Shown here in pieces: positions 12,261 through 18,822 of a stretch of DNA of 26,059 nucleotides. Made by a program: the position numbers and the translations under genes. The notes beneath the pieces were generated by a model. It was not told the origin of the DNA. It did not search any database and was given only the letters and a program-made list of their open reading frames with translations. Each line of letters opens with the position of its first letter. The stretch's first letter is position 1. This stretch comes from a virus. The DNA is taken from positions 1 through 26,059 of IMG/VR virus record IMGVR_UViG_3300013233_000251. The stretch is one strand, 5' to 3'.

Positions 12261-12826
12261 TAGGTTATCTCACTGCGAATAGCTACGCTCATGGCGTAAC
12301 CTTCACTGATCCTATCGCCGGGCTTCCAGTAGTTTCTGTACTTGTCACCCGCCGCCAGTACATCTCCCGAGCCGATATGCACGGCTGGGTTAAGTGCCCA
12401 AATCTTAGGCCCGAATGCATAGCGGATATACTTGGGGCCTACTTTAATGTGCCCATATCTGAATACGCGCTTGGTGCTGTCGCCTTGAAGTATTACCCAT
12501 GACTTATAATTACCAGCAGTATGTTCGTCATCTTTATTGCGCCACACTTCTTTAATTATACCGTGTGCTCCATAAGAGAGCCCTAGATTATGGGCGGGGT
12601 TACGGATAGCCAGCCAGTAATAGCGAGGGAACGCCTTGGTTAGAAAGTTATCCGGCATGGTGATCATGGGATTCGTGCCAAAGTCACCCCCTAACCCATC
12701 TACGCTGTTGCCATACACTGAGTCGAGTAGATTCAGCCTGATGGCATCTTTCTTGGTGATAAGCAGCAAAATAGGCAGCAGCAAGATTCCACCAAAGTAT
12801 GCTACTAATAATGTAATTGCTTTCAT
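12260..12826 (-). CDS. Phage protein with N-terminal membrane segment, 188 residues (DUF7338-like?)
   Basis: An N-terminal hydrophobic segment (MKAITLLVAYFGGILLLPIL) acts as anchor or signal. The rest is soluble and aromatic: FLTKAFPRYYWLAIRNPAHN, SYGAHGIIKEVWRNKDDEHT, then YGHIKVGPKYIRYAFGPKIW. The IRNPAHNL phrase recalls a widespread uncharacterised phage family, DUF7338 in my recollection, found near lysis and tail genes. The ribosome site TAGGAGAG overlaps the stop of the 29-residue gene. No catalytic residues identified, and its job is unknown. Confidence 0.6.
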   Translation of the reverse strand: MKAITLLVAYFGGILLLPILLLITKKDAIRLNLLDSVYGNSVDGLGGDFGTNPMITMPDNFLTKAFPRYYWLAIRNPAHNLGLSYGAHGIIKEVWRNKDDEHTAGNYKSWVILQGDSTKRVFRYGHIKVGPKYIRYAFGPKIWALNPAVHIGSGDVLAAGDKYRNYWKPGDRISEGYAMSVAIRSEIT

Positions 12827-12835
12827 ATTACTCTC

Positions 12836-12925
12836 CTAGTTGATGTGCAGATTAGCTAATACGAGCCACACAAATGCAATCCCGAAAACGGCAATGATTC
12901 CTAATAACCAATATAATGTTGTCAT
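12836..12925 (-). CDS. Tiny single-span membrane protein, 29 residues
   Basis: ATG at 12925 with a perfect GGAGGTAAGAA ribosome site. The product starts MTTLYWLLGIIAVFGIAFVW and ends LVLANLHIN, essentially one membrane helix with minimal ends. Its stop (TAG) is part of the next gene's ribosome site (TAGGAGAG). Position and ribosome site make it very probably real despite the size. It follows a similar 31-residue protein and may be a small lysis or membrane factor. Confidence 0.7.
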   Translation of the reverse strand: MTTLYWLLGIIAVFGIAFVWLVLANLHIN

Positions 12926-12928
12926 TTC

Positions 12929-13024
12929 TTACCTCCATCCACCAGCGTTATTCATTACATACCAGAATATTCCGAGTGCAGTTACTATCACTACAACGCC
13001 GATAATCATTAATACATTGTCCAT
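12929..13024 (-). CDS. Tiny single-span membrane protein, 31 residues
   Basis: The ATG at 13024 lies one base after the lysozyme stop, preceded by GGGAGGTTTAAC. The product (MDNVLMIIGVVVIVTALGIF, ending WYVMNNAGGWR) has a single hydrophobic helix, about residues 4-23, a negatively charged start and a positive end. Its last codons contain the next gene's ribosome site. Located between endolysin and holin, it is a candidate lysis-timing protein. No family known to me. Confidence 0.7.
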   Translation of the reverse strand: MDNVLMIIGVVVIVTALGIFWYVMNNAGGWR

Positions 13025-13025
13025 G

Positions 13026-13436
13026 TTAAACCTCCCACTTGCCAGTAGTCATCATCTTGCTCAACTCTACCGCGCGCTTACCAACCTGATATGCCCAGCG
13101 ACTATCAAGCATCTCTGCTGCTGCATGCTGGTACATGCCCATTGCAATATGCTCTATTGTTTTCTTGAAGTGCTTAAAGCCTGCAATACCCATGTTGAAT
13201 ACCATATCAATTACTACTGCCTGCCTAACTTCATCCAGCCCTTCAAACCAGTAAAGTCCCTTGCAGTCCTCAATGGCATCTGCAATATCGTCATTGAGTA
13301 TCTGTTGCACGGCGGCGGGGGATAAAGGCTTAGCTTGCAAATTGTGGCCTACCCCAACAGTCCAAATACCTAAGCTGTCTCTATAGGCTTTACTTCGTAT
13401 CCCTTCATGCATAATCAGCAGTTCTTCAATAGTCAT
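13026..13436 (-). CDS. T4-type lysozyme (endolysin, glycoside hydrolase 24)
   Basis: 136 residues cleaving the peptidoglycan MurNAc-GlcNAc bond for host lysis. The catalytic triad matches T4 lysozyme in motif and numbering: E11 (IMHEGIRSKAYRD), D20 and T26 (DSLGIWTVGVGHNL). The C-terminal domain includes VVIDMVFNMGIAGFKHFKKT. There is no signal peptide, so it needs the holin (11603-12037). It is coupled by ATGA to the preceding Cys-rich gene, and its stop is followed one base later by the 31-residue membrane protein. It lies soon after gpD, where R-pyocins and related phages also carry lysozyme. Confidence 0.95.
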   Translation of the reverse strand: MTIEELLIMHEGIRSKAYRDSLGIWTVGVGHNLQAKPLSPAAVQQILNDDIADAIEDCKGLYWFEGLDEVRQAVVIDMVFNMGIAGFKHFKKTIEHIAMGMYQHAAAEMLDSRWAYQVGKRAVELSKMMTTGKWEV

Positions 13437-13681
13437 TTAGTATCTCCAGTCTTATAGTGTATGCAATAAGGGCTACCACAACCGTTAAAGCCGGCCGGCA
13501 TATTGTCACAACGCTTACCACAAGGGTTCATATCCCGGTGCCCGGTCGCTTCACGTAGTAATGCAACAAGACAGTAGTCACCAGCAGAGCATAGGCGTGA
13601 ATCATTACAACCATGATTGCACCGCTCCCCATGTCCTGCATAATGGCAGCTATCTGGCTTTAGCTGGTCAGCGTGGGCCAT
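13433..13681 (-). CDS. Cysteine-rich small protein, 82 residues
   Basis: Nine cysteines (residues 12, 21, 25, 31, 37, 54, 58, 68 and 73) and many His (HADQLKPDSCHYAGHGERCN, then GHRDMNPCGKRCDNMPAGFN). There is no signal peptide, so metal binding is more likely than disulphides. The ATG at 13681 follows ACAGG at a short distance. It stops by overlapping the lysozyme ATG (ATGA). Phage late regions sometimes carry such Cys-rich proteins without known role. Confidence 0.6.
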   Translation of the reverse strand: MAHADQLKPDSCHYAGHGERCNHGCNDSRLCSAGDYCLVALLREATGHRDMNPCGKRCDNMPAGFNGCGSPYCIHYKTGDTK

Positions 13682-13708
13682 TAAAGCCTGTTCCCATAAG
13701 TGCTATTT

Positions 13709-14053
13709 TCATGGATTGACTCCTTTCAACCGCGAGATGATGTTGTCTTTCTGTTCGAGCTCGTGCTCCAACTCCCACTGCATGTGTGCGACAAGTCCAT
13801 GCTTGTTATCTTCTATATCCCCCCGCATTGCTTTGTGCGCGGCCTCATTCTGGCGCATCATTTCATGAAGCGATGCTGTGTTGCCAATCACCTGATACCA
13901 CAACGCCCCGCTCATAAAAATAATGCCAGCGAGAAATGTATAGACCTGCCAATCGGGTCGTTTTTGCGGCAAATGTTCCGGCAATCTCGAATCCAGCATC
14001 TCGTTGATCTGAACCAATATCCCCGCCAATCTGCGTTCCGTCGCGTCTGTCAT
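13709..14053 (-). CDS. Membrane protein with cytoplasmic and coiled-coil domains, 114 residues
   Basis: An N-terminal helical region (MTDATERRLAGILVQINEML), one membrane segment at about residues 37-55 (VYTFLAGIIFMSGALWYQVI) and a long charged helix (MMRQNEAAHKAMRGDIEDNK, then WELEHELEQKDNIISRLKGV). The topology fits a spanin-like or Mu-Gp25-like phage membrane protein. No signal-anchor lipoprotein partner was recognised. It is coupled to gpD by ATGA and lies directly before the lysozyme group, so a lysis-associated role is likely but unproven. Confidence 0.6.
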   Translation of the reverse strand: MTDATERRLAGILVQINEMLDSRLPEHLPQKRPDWQVYTFLAGIIFMSGALWYQVIGNTASLHEMMRQNEAAHKAMRGDIEDNKHGLVAHMQWELEHELEQKDNIISRLKGVNP

Positions 14054-15069
14054 TTGATTTCACCTTGTATTGTAGTTTTATAGCCGCTGGCATCCAGCGT
14101 ATGATTAACCGAAGTGGCGTGATATGTGCCGTTTGCGCCGTCGCGGAAATCGGAGAGCAACAGCGGCGAGCCGGATGCAATCAGGGCATTGCCGGGCATG
14201 GCCAGATGCAGCGTGGTTGCGCCGCGATTGAGCGATGCCAGGCGTGCTTCTGCTGCGGCGCGGGCGGCTTGTTCATCAGCGAAGGTACCCGGCACGCTGG
14301 TGACAGGTACACCGGACGATTTACCGGCACGGACGGGGGTTCGTGTGGCCGTGGCGTGGTCATGGTAGTGCGCGATAGCCGCCACATATTTGCCACGATC
14401 TGCCAGCGTAGCGCGCCAGTTCGTGACCTGTTTCGGGGTGATGGCGATGCTATCGAGCACGCGGCCAGTGACGCTGACTGGTGTTCCTTTTTCGACAAAG
14501 ATCAGGTAATCACGCACTGGTTTGCATACCGCACCGTAATCCTTGGCGAGGCGGGTCAGGAAATTCAGATCGGATTCTTCGCGCTGATCCAGATGCGTGA
14601 CAGGTGCGCCGATAGATGGCGGATTCCCTGTGGCGTATTTGTCGGCAATGCGCGGCTGATAACCGTGCTCGGTGGCGATGGTTTTGCATATATCGGCAAT
14701 GGCGATGTTGTCCCAGGCTCGGGTCTTGTTGCTGCGCAGCGTGTCTGCCTTGCCGCTTTTGGTGGTTCGGGTGGATGTGTTGGCTGCCTTGGCACTGATG
14801 GTGATGGTATCGGGCGCGCCGGATAGCTCAGTCTCATCCACCGTCCATTTGCCCATATCAATCAGTCCGGTTTCTGTGTAGCCGAGGCTGATCGATAGCT
14901 CCGCGCCGGTACGCGGCAGGGTGATGGCATGATCGCGATCATCCAGCGTGATTTTAACGCTGTCGGATGTGTTGCCGGACTGATCGGAAATAGCGAGGCG
15001 AATCAGGCGATCGCGAATCAGCGCGGTCAGATCGTTGCCATCGGCGGATATGAAAAAGTCGGGGGTCAT
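14050..15069 (-). CDS. gpD-family baseplate hub protein (P2 late control D-like)
   Basis: 339 residues similar to P2 gpD (387 residues), the central baseplate hub (gp27-like) at the end of the tail tube. Typical elements: MTPDFFISADGNDLTALIRD, SDSVKITLDDRDHAITLPRT, GAELSISLGYTETGLIDMGK, then SDLNFLTRLAKDYGAVCKPV (the conserved ESDxxFLxRLA-YGA motif) and LIFVEKG. The end (YHATSVNHTLDASGYKTTIQ) is the second beta-barrel hub domain. In P2 the gene is also called late control D. It follows gpX, and the leader between them is repeat DNA. Strong family match. Confidence 0.93.
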   Translation of the reverse strand: MTPDFFISADGNDLTALIRDRLIRLAISDQSGNTSDSVKITLDDRDHAITLPRTGAELSISLGYTETGLIDMGKWTVDETELSGAPDTITISAKAANTSTRTTKSGKADTLRSNKTRAWDNIAIADICKTIATEHGYQPRIADKYATGNPPSIGAPVTHLDQREESDLNFLTRLAKDYGAVCKPVRDYLIFVEKGTPVSVTGRVLDSIAITPKQVTNWRATLADRGKYVAAIAHYHDHATATRTPVRAGKSSGVPVTSVPGTFADEQAARAAAEARLASLNRGATTLHLAMPGNALIASGSPLLLSDFRDGANGTYHATSVNHTLDASGYKTTIQGEIK

Positions 15070-15154
15070 TTGAATTTTGAATTGAGAATTGAGAATTGAG
15101 AAAAAAGGCGTGGCTTTTCACTATTCACTATTCGTAATTCACTATTGATTTTCA
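15070..15154. repeat. Dispersed fold-back repeat, copy 4, between gpX and gpD
   Basis: Plus strand: GAATTGAGAATTGAGAATTG, then AAAAAAGGCGTGGCTTTT, then CACTATTCACTATTCGTAAT and a further ATTCACTATT. The two arms carry opposite-orientation GAAT/ATTC units around a central A/T-flanked core. It interrupts the otherwise coupled tail operon and leaves gpD with no obvious purine-rich ribosome site. Confidence 0.65.
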
Positions 15155-15361
15155 TCAGTCCCACAGCCTCACTGCATTGGACTGGGTGGCCTGCGTGGAT
15201 AGCAGCGGCAGGTTGATGATGATACCCGCTGGCAATACTGCACCCTTGTCCGCAAGGCCGGGGTTGGCCTTGAGCACATCCACGGATGCCGATTCGCGGC
15301 CATAGAATTTATAGCAGATGGCATCAACCATATCGCCTTGTTTGGTGCGGTACCGGGTCAT
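15155..15361 (-). CDS. Tail protein X (LysM-like)
   Basis: 68 residues of the GpX family, a short LysM-like protein needed for tail assembly. MTRYRTKQGDMVDAICYKFY, YGRESASVDVLKANPGLADK and LPAGIIINLP give the standard pattern: the QGDMxD start, the NPGLAD motif and the PAGxxIxLP end. It is thought to sit at the tail tip or around the baseplate. The ATG overlaps the preceding stop (ATGA at 15358). Confidence 0.93.
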   Translation of the reverse strand: MTRYRTKQGDMVDAICYKFYGRESASVDVLKANPGLADKGAVLPAGIIINLPLLSTQATQSNAVRLWD

Positions 15362-15777
15362 TTCAAAATGCCGATGCCTGCGCTGATAGCGGCCTTAGCG
15401 GCCTCTTTGGCCACATCAACCGAGCCGCTGCGGATCAGACATACAATCTTTTCGCCAATGCTCTCCTTGCGCTGGATGCTGTCTGGGACGGATTTCAGCA
15501 CCTCCAGCCCTCGCGCTGTCAGCACGCAACCGCCAAAGCAGTAGCCATTGTCTCCCTGGTGGTCGATATATCCGGCATCAATCAACCATTGAGTGGTGGC
15601 AAAGCAAACCTCAAACGATTTAGAACGCTTGCCAAGGGCTCCAAGTGGCACGCCAAAGTCGTCAATTTCTGCGCCGGACATTTCCACCGCATCCAGCGCA
15701 ATGCGGATCGGAAACGCCTCATACAACATGGCCAGGATGCGTGCTGTGTATTCGTCAAACAGTTCGATATTACTCAT
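15358..15777 (-). CDS. Extra protein between gpU and gpX, winged-helix-like, 139 residues
   Basis: Not part of the standard U-X-D gene order. N-terminus MSNIELFDEYTARILAMLYE, then AFPIRIALDAVEMSG, EVCFATTQWLIDAGYI, CVLTARGLEVLKSVP and a helical end with ESIGEKIVCLIRSGSVDVAK. The ATTQWLIDAGYI and LTARGLEVL phrases look like a winged-helix domain of the kind in small DNA-binding or regulatory proteins. It is coupled to both neighbours (ATGA at 15774 and 15358), so it is translated with the tail genes. It could be a moron or a tail-assembly partner. Confidence 0.6.
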   Translation of the reverse strand: MSNIELFDEYTARILAMLYEAFPIRIALDAVEMSGAEIDDFGVPLGALGKRSKSFEVCFATTQWLIDAGYIDHQGDNGYCFGGCVLTARGLEVLKSVPDSIQRKESIGEKIVCLIRSGSVDVAKEAAKAAISAGIGILK

Positions 15778-16187
15778 TGATCACCTCCGTAAAATTGCAG
15801 TGACATGCTAAACTCAATCTTGCGCGGACTGCCACCGGCGGCGAATATGGTGCCGGTCGCTTCGATGCGTTTAATTATCCAGTCGCCGTGAATTTCACCC
15901 ACGCTGCCCTTTGCTGATACCAACGTCAGCGGCTTGCCATCGGCTGCCACCTTGCGCATTTCATCCACCTGATCCACACCGGTGTTAAATTCAGCCGGGT
16001 AGATTACACCGGATAGTTCAATCGTTTCGCGCCCCTTGCCTGTATATTGCATCGCCGGATCCCGGGCGATTCGTTGTTGCTCACTCCAGCGATATTCGGA
16101 GACGCGGCGCAGCTCCTGATAGGCCGCCGTATTGGCCGCGAACTTAAACCGCCCAATAGCCATCATCACTTCATTGCTAATCGCCAT
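15774..16187 (-). CDS. Tail protein U (P2 gpU family)
   Basis: 137 residues matching P2 gpU, a minor tail protein that terminates the tail tube. MAISNEVMMAIGRFKFAANT, AAYQELRRVSEYRW, GKGRETIELSGVIYPAEFNT, KPLTLVSAKGSVGEIHGDWI and IEFSMSLQFYGGD are the family's conserved blocks. It sits immediately after the tape measure as in P2 and R-pyocin clusters. The order T-U-X-D and the length fit. Confidence 0.93.
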   Translation of the reverse strand: MAISNEVMMAIGRFKFAANTAAYQELRRVSEYRWSEQQRIARDPAMQYTGKGRETIELSGVIYPAEFNTGVDQVDEMRKVAADGKPLTLVSAKGSVGEIHGDWIIKRIEATGTIFAAGGSPRKIEFSMSLQFYGGDQ

Positions 16188-16189
16188 CG

Positions 16190-18523
16190 TCAGCCGCCTT
16201 GATAATCGAACAGCGCGCCACGCGTGCGGGCGGCGTGTTCACGTTCTTTTTCGGCCATTGCATCAGATACTGCCGCCTTCACAGCTTGCGGATCACCACC
16301 ATCCACATTGACATGCACCACATAGCTGGCACGATTATCCTGATGTACCACGGTGCTTTTAGATGCAGGCGCGGCAGATGCCGCCCTGATGTTTTGCAGC
16401 AAGGCAGGGGTAGGCGACTGCGTTACTGGCTGGATCAGAGGCTTGGGTTGGGCTGCTTGCGCTTGTGCAAGACGCTGCGTTACCGGCTGGATCAGAGGCT
16501 TGGGTTGGGCGAATGCGGGAGAAGCAACCGCCATTGTTGCCGCCAGTGCTGCAGGGACGGCTTTGGTAATGATTGGCTTTGATGCGCCGAACAAAGAATC
16601 CCATGTGCTGCCCAGTGTGTTTTTCAGTGTGTCGATCGGATGGGTGATCGTTTTGCCAATCCATGTTGATACGCTGCTGAATATCGACTTGATGCCGCTC
16701 CATAGCGACTTAAAAAAGCCGGTGATAGGTGTCCAATATTGATAAATTAAACCAGCAGCCAGTGCGATCCCTGCAATAGTCGCACCGATGGGACTGGCCG
16801 CCATCGCTACACCAACGGCACGAAGGCCTGTTGCGACCAACGGCAGAACCCGGCTGCCCAGGGTCATCAATCCGCCAGTCCATCTCCCCAGCATACTGAC
16901 TGACCCGGCCACCACCGAGGTATTCAAAGCCCACTGTGCGGCTATAGTAAGTCCAATGGCTGTTGTCAGAGCAGTAAAGCCTATGGCAAGACCGCCGATT
17001 ACCTGACCCACCGCTGGATATTTTGTTACCATATCAGATGCCCATTCAGCTGCACCAGCTAGCTTGCCTACTGTGAAATCAACGGCAGGCTTCAGTGATC
17101 TGGAGAAGGCATCACCGAGATTTATGGCAGCGATTTTAAGGTGCGTTGTTTTCTCCGTGGTATCTTGCATGTTTTTAGCAAAGTCGCGCTGATTCACACC
17201 CTGTGCATGCAATGCCTTGCTGTAGATTTTGTTGAAATCATCGATATTGGCCAGCATGGGGTTCAGAAAGTTCTTCACCTGGATATCGCCAAATATCTTA
17301 TTGAGCGCAAAAGAATCACCGCCGGTAACTTCTTTGATCGTTTTGATAATTGCTATGAGTGGATTCTTTCCGTTCGCTTTGGCCTGATCGAATACATCAC
17401 GGACACTCACACCCATCTTCTGAAGATTGGTTACAGTCTCCTTCGATGTGATCTTGGCCAGAAAGTTTTGAAGGTTATTGGCCGCTTCACTATCTGTTCC
17501 GGCTCCATTCCGGGCAATCTGCAATGCAGCACCGAGCGTTGCTATTCCCTCCGCACCCTTCAACCCGAGTACCTGAGCTTGTGCCGTAACGGTGGGAAAA
17601 AACTGTGCCATTGCCCGTAGTTCAAAGCCGCCCTGTTTACCGGCGGAGGCCAGAATATCCAGCCCCTGCGCCAGCTGCGATTCAGATAGTTTCATGTTTT
17701 GCATGGCGGCGAAGGAGAGATTGGATAGTTCCAGCACGCTTGCTCCGGATGCCGTTGCCGCCATGCCTATCGCGCCAATAGCACTGACTGCCGCTCCGGT
17801 CTTTAGTCCCTTGCCAACAAGCAGGTCAACGCCACCCAGCAGCGATCCTTTATCCTGATTAACGCGCAAGGATTCCGCTCTGATTTGCGCACGAATCTTC
17901 GCTGTCTGCTCTTTGGATAATCCACCTGTGTTTGAGAGCATGGTCAAGGCATGCTCAAATTCTGCATTGTGTGCTACCAGTCTGCCGACGCTGTATGCTG
18001 ACCCTACTGCCCCCAGCGCACGGCCTTTAAGCGCACCGAGCCTGCCCTTTGCCTTTGCCTTTCTATCTTGCCTGGACAGGGCTCTGTTTGTTTTCTCGAT
18101 ACTCCTCCCTAGCCGTGTCTCTTCATCGCCAAGTTTACGGGTATCAATACCAGCGGCGCGCATTTCCGATCTCAAGTCGGAGAGCGTGCGTTTTTGCTGC
18201 CTATGTGCCTGTTTGAGGTCATCCGACCGTTTTCTGGCGCGATTGAAATCCACCATCATTTTCTTTGTCGGCTTATCGGTAGCCGCGATAGCACGCCCAA
18301 GCGAAGCGGTCTCTAGCTGAGCCGCCTTGATATGCGAGGCTGTTTTCCCCAGTTGCTTCTCAAGTGCTTTGAACTGTGTAATAGAATTTTTCTGACCCTT
18401 TGTTTTGTTTAGAGCCGCACCAAGCTTGAGTGTTTCCCCTTCTGTGGTTTTCAAGGCTTTGTGGAAGGATGCAGCAACAGCACCGCCTATAACAATTCCC
18501 AGCGTTAGCGATTTTCCTATCAT
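16190..18523 (-). CDS. Tail tape measure protein (P2 gpT-like)
   Basis: 777 residues, setting tail length and threading the tail tube. After an N-terminal hydrophobic start (MIGKSLTLGIVIGGAVAASF), residues about 40-150 are coiled coil (LKQAHRQQKRTLSDLRSEMR). Residues about 180-390 are the PhageMin_Tail core (EFEHALTMLSNTGGLSKEQT, AGKQGGFELRAMAQFFPTVT). Hydrophobic segments lie around 490-590 (VGQVIGGLAIGFTALTTAIG, AGLIYQYWTPITGF). The C-terminal region carries a QPKPLIQPVTQ unit twice. The ATG at 18523 has AGGAGG eleven bases upstream. P2 gpT is 815 residues, so the length is typical. It lies after gpE/E' and before gpU. Confidence 0.95.
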   Translation of the reverse strand: MIGKSLTLGIVIGGAVAASFHKALKTTEGETLKLGAALNKTKGQKNSITQFKALEKQLGKTASHIKAAQLETASLGRAIAATDKPTKKMMVDFNRARKRSDDLKQAHRQQKRTLSDLRSEMRAAGIDTRKLGDEETRLGRSIEKTNRALSRQDRKAKAKGRLGALKGRALGAVGSAYSVGRLVAHNAEFEHALTMLSNTGGLSKEQTAKIRAQIRAESLRVNQDKGSLLGGVDLLVGKGLKTGAAVSAIGAIGMAATASGASVLELSNLSFAAMQNMKLSESQLAQGLDILASAGKQGGFELRAMAQFFPTVTAQAQVLGLKGAEGIATLGAALQIARNGAGTDSEAANNLQNFLAKITSKETVTNLQKMGVSVRDVFDQAKANGKNPLIAIIKTIKEVTGGDSFALNKIFGDIQVKNFLNPMLANIDDFNKIYSKALHAQGVNQRDFAKNMQDTTEKTTHLKIAAINLGDAFSRSLKPAVDFTVGKLAGAAEWASDMVTKYPAVGQVIGGLAIGFTALTTAIGLTIAAQWALNTSVVAGSVSMLGRWTGGLMTLGSRVLPLVATGLRAVGVAMAASPIGATIAGIALAAGLIYQYWTPITGFFKSLWSGIKSIFSSVSTWIGKTITHPIDTLKNTLGSTWDSLFGASKPIITKAVPAALAATMAVASPAFAQPKPLIQPVTQRLAQAQAAQPKPLIQPVTQSPTPALLQNIRAASAAPASKSTVVHQDNRASYVVHVNVDGGDPQAVKAAVSDAMAEKEREHAARTRGALFDYQGG
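16418..16510 (-). repeat. 36-bp direct repeat in the tape-measure gene
   Basis: Two copies at 16418-16453 and 16475-16510 (period 57 bases, 19 codons) differ by one base (GTTACTGG against GTTACCGG). They encode QPKPLIQPVTQ. Recombination between them would delete 19 codons in frame. Confidence 0.85.
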
Positions 18524-18540
18524 TGTGCTATCATCCTCCT

Positions 18541-18822
18541 ATGCATGAAGAGATTTATACATCGATCACCGAGTGGGAGCATCACCCGAAGGTTATTATT
18601 GCACTCGCGCATCTGATCCCCCTATGGTTTGTCCTGCCAGCTGATAATCTATTTGGTGCAATCATTGCAACCATATTGCTTGCTATCCCGACAGCACTGC
18701 TGCTTTTTATTCCGTATCTCATCACGATGGTGGTCGCGGCTCTGTCTCTTTCGCTGCTTCAAGCCATTGCATCATCTCTTCATCGTTCAAATCCAGCAGG
18801 AAATTCATTCCCCATCCGGTAA
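18541..18822 (+). CDS. Plus-strand hydrophobic ORF inside the tail operon, 93 residues
   Basis: Opposite to every neighbour, from ATG at 18541. Sequence: MHEEIYTSITEWEHHPKVII, AHLIPLWFVLPADNLFGAII, then ATILLAIPTALLLFIPYLIT and MVVAALSLSLLQAIA. Three or so membrane spans with short loops (HH, PADN) and mixed third codon positions look like a genuine membrane protein rather than a chance shadow. The first 181 bases face the 198-bp non-coding gap between E' and the tape measure; the rest is antisense to E'. A weak promoter (TTAGCG at 18505-18510, TATCAT at 18529-18534) would start RNA near the ATG. No ribosome site is visible. It may be a small moron or an artefact. Confidence 0.4.
   Translation: MHEEIYTSITEWEHHPKVIIALAHLIPLWFVLPADNLFGAIIATILLAIPTALLLFIPYLITMVVAALSLSLLQAIASSLHRSNPAGNSFPIR

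Noticed and set aside
13668-13712. 14-residue mini-ORF (MKIALMGTGFNGPR) linking the 114-residue membrane gene to the Cys-rich gene
   Set aside because: It overlaps the start of the Cys-rich gene and is too short to support on its own; the ATGA overlap may only reflect coupling.
11322-14053. A classical Rz/Rz1 spanin pair
   Set aside because: Two single-span coiled-coil proteins (94 and 114 residues) are candidates for the inner-membrane part, but no nested or adjacent lipoprotein signal was found.
14065-14826. 253-residue plus-strand ORF opposite gpD
   Set aside because: It is Cys/Arg/Gly-rich shadow sequence antisense to a well-identified gene, with no plus-strand signals.
18584-18722. 46-residue minus-strand ORF starting at the E' stop (TGATG)
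   Set aside because: Its composition looks like the antisense of a hydrophobic protein and it has no ribosome site; the plus-strand ORF is the better explanation of this gap.
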